A DNA stretch of 17,596 nucleotides. It comes from CAYTES01 sp964436935. Lineage in GTDB: Bacteria > Patescibacteriota > Gracilibacteria > UBA1369 > UBA12473. The translations under genes were made by a program, and so were the position numbers. The first letter of the stretch is position 1; each line of letters begins with the position of its first letter. The stretch is from assembly GCA_964436935.1 (NCBI GenBank), contig CAYTES010000030.1:1-17596 (forward strand), given 5' to 3'. A model generated the notes under the pieces. The model ran no database searches. It saw only the letters and a list, made by a program, of their open reading frames with translations, and had not been told where the DNA came from. Positions 6,712 through 12,573 of the stretch are shown piece after piece.

Positions 6712-7876
6712 CCATAAAAGTTAGAAAATAAGAGGAATCGATTTGTCTTTTCCCGTCCAGTTTTCGATAAAAACAGCTGGTCCTTTCTTCGAGGTCAAGA
6801 TTTACGGTGTGGCATGCCCCTCTTTCCGGCGCCACCACTCTATAAACGAGCGCGCCGGACTGATCGGAATAAAACACTTCGGTTTCTTTGAGCGTATTTC
6901 CGGAGCCTTTTCCCTTGGTCCATAATTCATGCCTGGACGTGCTCCATAACGTCGCGAGTCCTGATTTGAAGGTGATCTCCAGGGCTTCGGGATTGACGTA
7001 CCCCACGATTAGGATTTCTTGTGAGTGGGCATCCTGAATGGCCACCGTGGAGAGAGAAATTTCAGATTCAAAATCACGCTCGATCTCATTAAAACTTTTA
7101 ATTCTCCTGAATTCCTCTCCCTCTACCGGTGTTTGTAATACAAAGGCATCTTGGTCGCAATCCACCAAAAAATCGCTCATGGGATAGTTTTCGAATTGCC
7201 TCTGGCTTAATATTTCACGCAACTGTGCGGGATCTACATTCTTAAAATCGATGATTCTTCGTTGTGAATTCTGAACAAAAAGAGGAACCCTGCATTCTCT
7301 TTTCTCAAAATCGGGAGTAAGTCGCCTTCCTTCTTCCAACGTTTCTTTTGCCTTCATCCGTTTCCAAATTTTTGCGGCTTCCTCTTCAGAAACCTGCTTG
7401 GGTTTATCAAAAACATGCGGATGGCGATAGATCATTTTTTTTACACCTCTTTGAACGGCCCTGATCGTACTTATTTGATTATTTTCACAGAGTCGCGCAA
7501 AACTAGCCAAGAAATTTCTTATAAATGCCCTCTCCAAAATCTCCGGTATTTTTCGTTCCTGCACCAATAAAGCCAATTGTTCATTGGTCACGAAAAGAGC
7601 GGGGACTCGCTCAGGATTTTGAAGAACATCGTCCAGATTTTCTCCCATCTGGGCGGCATAGAATAATACGTTGAAAAGAATATCCCCGGCTTCGCTTTCA
7701 ATATGGTCCATCTCCTCCCCTTCGGAGGCGGATAGAAATTCTTCTATTTCCAGCTCCAGATAGTGCAGTGTCTTTTGTGGATCTCTTGCATAATCCGAAG
7801 GACATCCGGATTCAGAATTTCTCAAGTGGGCAATAACGTTTGTCAGTGCTTCTATACGATCTTTAAATTCAACCAT
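6698..7876 (-). CDS. MazG-like pyrophosphohydrolase fused to a phosphoribosyl-AMP cyclohydrolase (HisI)-like domain
   Basis: A 392-residue fusion and first gene of the operon. Residues 1-180 look like MazG, which cleaves NTPs to NMP and PPi: GCPSDYARDPQKTLHYLELE (24-43), an acidic metal motif through EIEEF (43-47) and ESEAGD (60-65), and RHPHVF (151-156) with IWKRMKAKE (170-178), typical of the end of a MazG repeat. Residues about 275-372 are HisI-like, opening the adenine ring of phosphoribosyl-AMP: VAIQDAHSQEILIVGYVNPEAL (278-299 region), LWTKGKGSGNT (318-328), ACHT (354-357) and SCFYR (367-371). MazG here probably replaces HisE, which belongs to the same superfamily (inference). The metal motif DCDxDA is missing at its usual place (SDQSGA, 337-342), but DCDQDA occurs at 239-244, ahead of the HisI body. 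A six-residue insertion lies between Cys355 and Cys368. Products would feed HisG/HisA chemistry. Confidence 0.85.
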   Translation of the reverse strand: MVEFKDRIEALTNVIAHLRNSESGCPSDYARDPQKTLHYLELEIEEFLSASEGEEMDHIESEAGDILFNVLFYAAQMGENLDDVLQNPERVPALFVTNEQLALLVQERKIPEILERAFIRNFLASFARLCENNQISTIRAVQRGVKKMIYRHPHVFDKPKQVSEEEAAKIWKRMKAKETLEEGRRLTPDFEKRECRVPLFVQNSQRRIIDFKNVDPAQLREILSQRQFENYPMSDFLVDCDQDAFVLQTPVEGEEFRRIKSFNEIERDFESEISLSTVAIQDAHSQEILIVGYVNPEALEITFKSGLATLWSTSRHELWTKGKGSGNTLKETEVFYSDQSGALVYRVVAPERGACHTVNLDLEERTSCFYRKLDGKRQIDSSYFLTFMDDGK

Positions 7877-7910
7877 TCGTTTGGAGCGTAAAAATTATCC
7901 TAAGGTTAAA

Positions 7911-7940
7911 TTTTTAGCACCCAACTCGTTAATGTGTCAA
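7911..7940 (-). promoter_or_regulatory. Promoter of the seven-gene his/pur-like operon
   Basis: On the minus strand a perfect -35 box TTGACA (7935-7940) is followed after 18 bp by TAAAAA (7911-7916), which has an upstream TGC and so makes an extended -10. The predicted transcript would start roughly 30 nt before the ATG at 7876. The 134-bp gap after typA shows no strong terminator, only a T-run after a GC-rich patch near 7955-7970. No Shine-Dalgarno sequence is evident close to the ATG. Confidence 0.65.
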
Positions 7941-8010
7941 TAATATTTATAGAAAAAATCCGGTGGCTGGTCTTCTGCAATGAGTAGCCTCAATTGTTGC
8001 GCTTTAACGA

Positions 8011-9810
8011 TTAGTCTTTCGTGTTTCGCTTTCGCTCCGTTTCATCCAAATATTTCTTTCGAAGGCGAATATTTTTGGGAGTGATTTCCACATATTCATC
8101 ATCCTTGATGTACTCGATGGCTTTCTCAAGAGTCATTTCAATGGGTGGGGTCAAGGTGAGCGCTTCATCTGAGCCGGATGCACGCACGTTCGTGAGTTTC
8201 TTGTTTTTAGTCACATTGACGCAAAGATCGGTTCCCGCATTGTGCTCTCCAATCACCATTCCGGCATAAACTTCCGTGGCAGGTTGAATAAAGAACGGGC
8301 CACGATCTTGGAGTTTCCATAACGAATACGCCATGGCTGTGCCCCCTTCACCCGCAATCATGGATCCCACATTGCGCTTTTCAATAGTTCCTTTGTAGGC
8401 CTCAAAATGATCGACCGCATGGAACAGGGTACCCTCGCCACGCGTGAGAATCAAAAAGGTGGAACGAAATCCCAAAAGTCCGCGCGTGGGCACTTCGAAT
8501 TCCAATGTTGTGTTTCCGTTTTCCGACTTCATGTTTTTCATCTGACCTTTTCGTCGTGACACCGCTTCAATGACGGCTCCCGCCATTTCATCGGGGATAT
8601 TGATGACCGCGAATTCAATGGGTTCCTGTTTCACTCCATCCACCTCATGCATGATCACTTTGGGCTGAGAAATCTGAAGTTCAAATCCCTCGCGACGCAT
8701 GGACTCCACCAATACGGCAATATGCATTTCGCCTCGTCCATACACTTTCATGGTGTCCGAATTCTCTTCCATTTCAATTTTCAGCCCCACATTGGTTTCC
8801 AATTCTTTTTCCAAGCGAGCACGAATATGGCGGCTCGTCACATATTTTCCCTCGCGTCCCGCAAAGGGCGAATCATTGACCATGAATTCGATAGCCAGTG
8901 CCGGAGGGTCAATTTTGATCGAAGGTAAAGCGTCGGCATTTTCATCCGTGGCAATGGTTTCTCCCACATAGATGTCCTCAATTCCCGCAATCGCCACGAT
9001 ATCACCGGCCTCCACTTCTGAAACCTCAATCCGTTCCAATCCTTTAAATGTAAATACTTTGGACACTTTTCGTTGTCGCTTCTCGCCCTCTGCGGTGAGC
9101 ACGGTTACGGAAGTGTTCGCTTTTAACTTTCCCTCAAACACTCGTCCCACTGCCATACGTCCCAAAAAGTTATCGTAGCTCAGAGAGGCGGGTTGCATGC
9201 GGAACTCTTTTTCGATCTCCTGCTCGGCAGGTTTCACATGCTCCAAAATAAAATCCAAGAGCGGGGTGATGTCTTTGCGTTCATCATTCAAGTTACGCAC
9301 CGCCACTCCTTCTCGGGCAATCGTGTAGATATAGGGAAAATCCAATTGTTCATTGTTTGCTCCCAAATTGGAGAAAAGATCGAAGGCCAAGTCCACGACC
9401 GTATCGGGACGAGCCATGGGTTTATCAATTTTATTGATGACTACTAAAATTTTGAGTCCCAATTCCAGCGATTTTCGAAGTACAAATTTTGTTTGAGGCA
9501 TAGGGCCTTCGTAGGCGTCGATCACAAGCACGGCGGCATCCACGGTTTTGAGCATGCGTTCCACTTCCGATCCAAAGTCAGCATGTCCGGGAGTATCCAC
9601 AATGTTGATTTTCGTTCCTTTATACTCGATGGCGGCATTTTTGGCATAAATCGTGATTCCGCGTTCTTTTTCTTGAGCATTGCTGTCCATGACACGCACT
9701 TCCACTTCTTGATGTTCTTTAAACGCACCACCCGCTTTCAATAAGGCGTCCACCAAGGTTGTTTTTCCATGGTCAACGTGAGCGATGATGGCGATATTTC
9801 GAATTTCCAT
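8011..9810 (-). CDS. typA: Ribosome-associated GTPase TypA/BipA
   Basis: TypA (BipA) is a translational GTPase of the EF-G family that binds the ribosome and supports assembly and growth under stress. Its 599 residues match the family (about 600-615). GTPase motifs: G1 AHVDHGKTT (10-18), switch I RGITI (50-54), G3 DTPGHADFGSEVERM (72-86) and G4 NKID (127-130). Family-typical stretches follow: YDNFLGRMAVGRVF in domain II, GRGEMHIAVLVESMRREGFEL in domain III, PTRGLLGFR near 440, and the C-terminal TPKNIRLRKKYLDE. It has its own promoter (9832-9859) and follows the SLH-protein gene after a terminator, so it is probably monocistronic. No Shine-Dalgarno sequence precedes the ATG. EF-G and LepA are ruled out by the C-terminal signature and the length. 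Confidence 0.97.
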   Translation of the reverse strand: MEIRNIAIIAHVDHGKTTLVDALLKAGGAFKEHQEVEVRVMDSNAQEKERGITIYAKNAAIEYKGTKINIVDTPGHADFGSEVERMLKTVDAAVLVIDAYEGPMPQTKFVLRKSLELGLKILVVINKIDKPMARPDTVVDLAFDLFSNLGANNEQLDFPYIYTIAREGVAVRNLNDERKDITPLLDFILEHVKPAEQEIEKEFRMQPASLSYDNFLGRMAVGRVFEGKLKANTSVTVLTAEGEKRQRKVSKVFTFKGLERIEVSEVEAGDIVAIAGIEDIYVGETIATDENADALPSIKIDPPALAIEFMVNDSPFAGREGKYVTSRHIRARLEKELETNVGLKIEMEENSDTMKVYGRGEMHIAVLVESMRREGFELQISQPKVIMHEVDGVKQEPIEFAVINIPDEMAGAVIEAVSRRKGQMKNMKSENGNTTLEFEVPTRGLLGFRSTFLILTRGEGTLFHAVDHFEAYKGTIEKRNVGSMIAGEGGTAMAYSLWKLQDRGPFFIQPATEVYAGMVIGEHNAGTDLCVNVTKNKKLTNVRASGSDEALTLTPPIEMTLEKAIEYIKDDEYVEITPKNIRLRKKYLDETERKRNTKD

Positions 9811-9831
9811 AATAAAAGGTTAAGCCATGTG

Positions 9832-9859
9832 ATTTTACAGATAAAATAGAAAAGTGCAA
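9832..9859 (-). promoter_or_regulatory. Promoter of typA
   Basis: Minus-strand TTGCAC (9854-9859) and TAAAAT (9832-9837) are separated by 16 bp, with TG directly before the -10. The expected start of transcription is about 15 nt before the typA ATG, giving a very short leader without a Shine-Dalgarno sequence. Confidence 0.55.
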
Positions 9860-9910
9860 CCTTTTTATTTTATTTTTGCGCTTCCTTTTGATCTCGGAAG
9901 AAGTGTGGAT

Positions 9911-9945
9911 AAAAAAATCCGCGAGCATTTTTGATCTCGCGGATT
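9911..9945 (-). terminator. Rho-independent terminator after the SLH-cupredoxin gene
   Basis: A 10-bp perfect stem (AATCCGCGAG at 9916-9925 and CTCGCGGATT at 9936-9945) closes a 10-nt loop. On the minus strand it is followed by seven T (9911-9917, overlapping the stem base). It lies 25 bp after the stop codon of the SLH gene and separates it from typA. The canonical structure makes this the clearest terminator in the window. Confidence 0.9.
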
Positions 9946-9969
9946 AAGGTCTGTTTTGAAACGATCCGT

Positions 9970-10965
9970 TTATTCAACCTTCAATACACCCTCCATGCCC
10001 ATGGATCGATGAGAACCCACATTGCAGTAGTAGGCATATTCCCCAGGAGTTTCCGGCGCAATGAAGGTAACCGATCCCCTATCCGTGACACTGACTTCAA
10101 GCCCCAATTCATCGATCACAAAGGTGTGTCCCCCTTCCACATCCACAAAATTGAGGTTTACCATTTGTCCTGGAGCGACGGCGATCGTTTCTGGGGCAAA
10201 GAAATAGTTCCCTACCTCCATGCTCACCACTTTCTCTTCTAAGGCAGTCGGTTCCTCCGCTGGAATCTCTGAGTACATTCCAGCCTCCTCGAGTATGTCT
10301 TCCATTCCCTCTTTTTCTAAAAACTCAATTGCCAAATCTTGGCTGTAGTGCCCTTCCGCCAAATCAATCAACACCAACATGCGAAATAAATTTTCCGCTG
10401 TTGCGGCGCGTGTCCTCCCTGCATCGGGATAAAAATAGGTTTCTTCTTCAAAAATTTTCCAGTTTTTTCCCGCCTCCAGATAAGGCGCGTACCATTGGCT
10501 ATTGTCGGTATCTTCATAGAGTTTTTCGGTCACGGTGGTGGATAAATTGGAACTCAACCCCAATGAATTGATCAGTATTTTAGCGGCCTCCACCTTGCTC
10601 ACCGTATTTTCAGGTTTGAAACTCCCATCAGGATATCCCCCGACCCACCCCATGGTTTTTCCAAAACACACATACTTGGCATACCAGTCGTCTTTTATAT
10701 CGGGAAAACAGTTGTTATACAAACCAGCGTCAGGATCAAGGCCCTGGCCGGCCACCATGATCTTCATGAGTTCGGCGCGGTTGACGGTGCCTTCAGGGCG
10801 GAACGTTCCATCGTCATAACCTTTTAGGGTTCCGATCTCGACCAAATACTCAATGCCCATAAAGTTATTATGACTACTGCTTACATCCGGAAAGGTGGCG
10901 GCGAGCACTTGCCATGGAAAGAGCAAAGTCGAAATAAGCACCAAACTGATAAGATACTTTTTCAT
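9970..10965 (-). CDS. Secreted protein with three SLH domains and a C-terminal cupredoxin domain
   Basis: A 331-residue exported protein. A signal peptide spans residues 1 to about 23 (KK, a hydrophobic core, then VLAA before TFPD). Three S-layer homology repeats follow: about 25-72, 87-135 and 150-200, each with FPDv/YeDt, a W or Y region and a GYxDGTFxPexxvxRaE-type core; the third is degenerate. A linker rich in Glu and Pro (about 205-248) leads to a plastocyanin-like domain (248-331). Its type 1 copper ligands appear complete: His280 (GGHTF), Cys314, His319 and Met324 (YYCNVGSHRSMGM). SLH domains bind secondary cell-wall polymer or related surface glycans, so the copper domain would be displayed on the surface. 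The role could be electron transfer or copper binding; neither is shown. It has its own terminator. Confidence 0.88.
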   Translation of the reverse strand: MKKYLISLVLISTLLFPWQVLAATFPDVSSSHNNFMGIEYLVEIGTLKGYDDGTFRPEGTVNRAELMKIMVAGQGLDPDAGLYNNCFPDIKDDWYAKYVCFGKTMGWVGGYPDGSFKPENTVSKVEAAKILINSLGLSSNLSTTVTEKLYEDTDNSQWYAPYLEAGKNWKIFEEETYFYPDAGRTRAATAENLFRMLVLIDLAEGHYSQDLAIEFLEKEGMEDILEEAGMYSEIPAEEPTALEEKVVSMEVGNYFFAPETIAVAPGQMVNLNFVDVEGGHTFVIDELGLEVSVTDRGSVTFIAPETPGEYAYYCNVGSHRSMGMEGVLKVE

Positions 10966-11089
10966 AAAAAGGAGGGTTAAAAAAATCGGATTTATTTTTT
11001 CATAATTCCAGCATTTTGGATACCCCCTACCCCCAAATTCGGTTAAACGCCTTAAAATATCATCCTACCGGTTTATTGTCTTCACCCTG

Positions 11090-11824
11090 CTATCCCAACT
11101 GTTTCTGATTCTCAATCTGATCTTTCACCCGTTTTAAAACGCCGCGCATGAAAAAATCGGCAAAATTTTTCAAATTTTCGTAGGGGGGAGTGAAATGATT
11201 CTGCGCAAAATAGTCTCGCAATACAAAAGCGGTTAATTGGGTCACCATTTCTTTCGATATGGGAACGGCTTCAGGGTCTTCATTGTATTCGGGAACGGTT
11301 TTTAATATCCGTTCGGGGATGGGGGAAGCCGCATCAAAAATATTTTTACCCCAGAGATCAACCGCCAACCTAAGTTTTATAGGGAAGCTTCGATCTTGGC
11401 CAAACACCACCAATGCGCCGCTCATTTCCGGATCTTCGATGTCGTGAAGCGTTTGTTGGTGGTTTTCCTCGGTAGACCCCGCTAAGGCCAAGGGCTCATT
11501 CCCCAACTCAAAATGAACCCCCAATTCTTTTTGAACATCTTCATTTCCCAGTAAAATCAGTGCCAATATAAAAACGGCCGGAATGTTTTGCTCCAAACAC
11601 CGAGCAATCAACAAGGTGAGATCACTTTTTTTGCTGTTCTGAATGAATTTCAACAAAATGGCGACCAACTTATCTTCATTTTGTTTCTGCCGTTGCTCTT
11701 GTTGACGCGCCGCCGCCATCAACTGCTGGTTTTGCGCCATTCGAGCCTGAAATTCCCGTACTTTATCCGGACTTATTCCTCCTCCTTCATTTCCTTCGGC
11801 CCCGGAAAAAATTTCACCGTTCAT
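11090..11824 (-). CDS. Unrecognised 244-residue protein, Gln-rich N-terminus
   Basis: I do not recognise this family. I chose the ATG at 11824; an upstream in-frame TTG at 11851 is possible but less likely. From that ATG it starts with a Gly/Glu-rich stretch, then a Gln/Ala/Arg-rich helix-prone segment (about residues 20-55), then an amphipathic-to-hydrophobic region (about 56-105) that includes a stretch around NIPAVFILALILLG, and a mixed C-terminal half with many Phe and Lys. No signal peptide, clear transmembrane topology or catalytic motif is evident. It overlaps the end of the small membrane protein gene by 11 bp (ATGAACGGTGA), suggesting translational coupling and shared function. A structural or envelope-associated role is a guess. 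No terminator is seen after it; the 124-bp gap to the next gene holds only a short G-rich tract. Confidence 0.7.
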   Translation of the reverse strand: MNGEIFSGAEGNEGGGISPDKVREFQARMAQNQQLMAAARQQEQRQKQNEDKLVAILLKFIQNSKKSDLTLLIARCLEQNIPAVFILALILLGNEDVQKELGVHFELGNEPLALAGSTEENHQQTLHDIEDPEMSGALVVFGQDRSFPIKLRLAVDLWGKNIFDAASPIPERILKTVPEYNEDPEAVPISKEMVTQLTAFVLRDYFAQNHFTPPYENLKNFADFFMRGVLKRVKDQIENQKQLG

Positions 11825-12068
11825 AAACGCATTTGTTGTAAAGCCATGCAAAAATCATTCCGCCCAACATCCCATCCACAAATCCCTCTATTCCACCCAC
11901 CAAGGCCCCTACCGGTGAAAGGGAATAACCCGGATAAATTCCCACCAATAAAAAATCCAACTGATTCATGCCATATCCCGTATAGTAAGCCACTAACGTC
12001 AATATCAAAAGACATGAACCCCACATTAAACCTGCCGCTAAACCGAATGCTTTAATGGAGAGTTTCAT
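11814..12068 (-). CDS. Small two-helix membrane protein of the type often annotated as bacteriophage holin
   Basis: An 84-residue integral membrane protein. Residues about 8-29 and 55-78 are hydrophobic and Gly-rich, joined by a segment with YPGYSLSPVGALVGG. The pattern of an N-terminal MKLxxKAxxLAxGxxWG, a central YPGYxxxPxGALxG and a C-terminal GxIxAWLYN matches, from memory, a widespread family of short bacterial membrane proteins labelled 'bacteriophage holin' in databases. No phage genes surround it, so lysis is unlikely and the label should not be taken as function. It lies between rpmA and the 244-residue protein, overlapping the latter by 11 bp. The Shine-Dalgarno-like AGGAGG at 12102-12107 is 33 nt from the ATG, too far for direct use. 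Confidence 0.8.
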   Translation of the reverse strand: MKLSIKAFGLAAGLMWGSCLLILTLVAYYTGYGMNQLDFLLVGIYPGYSLSPVGALVGGIEGFVDGMLGGMIFAWLYNKCVYER

Positions 12069-12093
12069 GAGGGGGGATTTTAAACGAGTTCAC
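12052..12093 (-). other. Possible 13-codon leader ORF with the only strong Shine-Dalgarno site
   Basis: Minus-strand AGGAGG (12102-12107) sits 8 nt before a GTG (12091-12093) that opens 13 codons ending in TAA (12052-12054). The ORF overlaps the start codon of the small membrane protein in another frame. This arrangement could couple or regulate translation of that gene, or be chance. Conservation is the deciding test. Confidence 0.3.
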
Positions 12094-12110
12094 TTTAGGA
12101 GCCTCCTTTA

Positions 12111-12395
12111 CTAGGCCGTGAGCTCTTCCACATTCACATGAACTTTTCGAAATATCCTTCCATCGTATTTTCGAACTCGCTTTTCGCAAAAATTCACAAT
12201 CCCGTCCTTGAGTGCAAAGATGGTGAAATCACGTCCCAAATCAACATTTTTCCCAACGCAAAATACGGTTCCCTTTTGTCGAACCACAATGCTTCCCGCC
12301 GTTACGTATTGTCCTTCATAGCGTTTTACGCCACGTCGTTTGGAATTTGAATCTCGTCCGTTTTTCGTTGACCCTCCTGCTTTAGTCTTTGACAT
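12111..12395 (-). CDS. rpmA: 50S ribosomal protein L27
   Basis: L27 belongs to the large ribosomal subunit; its N-terminal tail reaches toward the peptidyl transferase centre. The 94 residues show the family signature: KAGGSTKNGRDSNSKRRGVK (5-24), GQYVTAGSIVVRQKGTVF (28-45) and NVDLGRDFTIFALKDGIVNF (50-69), then a basic C-terminus. The N-terminus starts MSKTKAGGST, so there is no long Firmicutes-type cleavable extension. L21 (rplU), its usual upstream partner, is not adjacent; the upstream gene is divergent. A TATACT -10-like box lies at 12410-12415 next to the start, implying a very short leader. Confidence 0.96.
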   Translation of the reverse strand: MSKTKAGGSTKNGRDSNSKRRGVKRYEGQYVTAGSIVVRQKGTVFCVGKNVDLGRDFTIFALKDGIVNFCEKRVRKYDGRIFRKVHVNVEELTA

Positions 12396-12397
12396 GA

Positions 12398-12415
12398 ACT
12401 TAAAATTTAAGTATA
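12398..12415 (-). promoter_or_regulatory. Dyad and -10-like element in front of rpmA
   Basis: A perfect 7-bp inverted repeat with one central base (ACTTAAA at 12398-12404, TTTAAGT at 12406-12412) lies directly before the rpmA ATG and overlaps a minus-strand TATACT (12410-12415). A TTGAAT sequence 20 bp upstream (12436-12441) is a non-ideal -35. The site may be the rpmA promoter with an operator-like dyad. Confidence 0.35.
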
Positions 12416-12537
12416 GCGGCGTTATTTTAGATAAAATTCAAGAACCCTGCAAGAGAAAATCTATAAATTGTTGCCTTCAACCTTGAAGGGCATCCTTTTC
12501 ACTCCTGGCTCGGATGGATTTCTTTCTTGAAATCCTG

Positions 12538-12543
12538 TATAAT
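12538..12543 (+). promoter_or_regulatory. Consensus -10 box before the M23 peptidase gene
   Basis: A perfect TATAAT lies 30 nt before the ATG at 12574. The hexamer 17 bp upstream (TGGATT) is a weak -35. Because this box lies downstream of an in-frame ATG at 12514, it supports starting translation at 12574. Just upstream, 12474-12489 is a short inverted repeat (CCTTCAA, CC, TTGAAGG). Confidence 0.45.
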
Positions 12544-12573
12544 AATAAGATTTTGTTCCTTCTTTCCTCTCAC

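Noticed and set aside
699..7876. A histidine biosynthesis operon
   Set aside because: Only HisG, HisI-like and HisA are present, with no HisF, HisH, HisB, HisC or HisD, and they are joined to purine-type enzymes and a formamidase. The rest of the genome would have to be checked to exclude scattered genes.
11021..11035. G-quadruplex or sigma-54 site in the G-rich tract before the SLH gene
   Set aside because: Only two runs of five G occur on the minus strand, too few for an intramolecular quadruplex, and the GG-N10-GC spacing of sigma-54 sites is not matched.
12514..12573. Start of the M23 peptidase at ATG 12514
   Set aside because: A perfect TATAAT lies inside this stretch, and the shorter form already has a normal signal peptide. 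The longer start stays possible if transcription begins further upstream.
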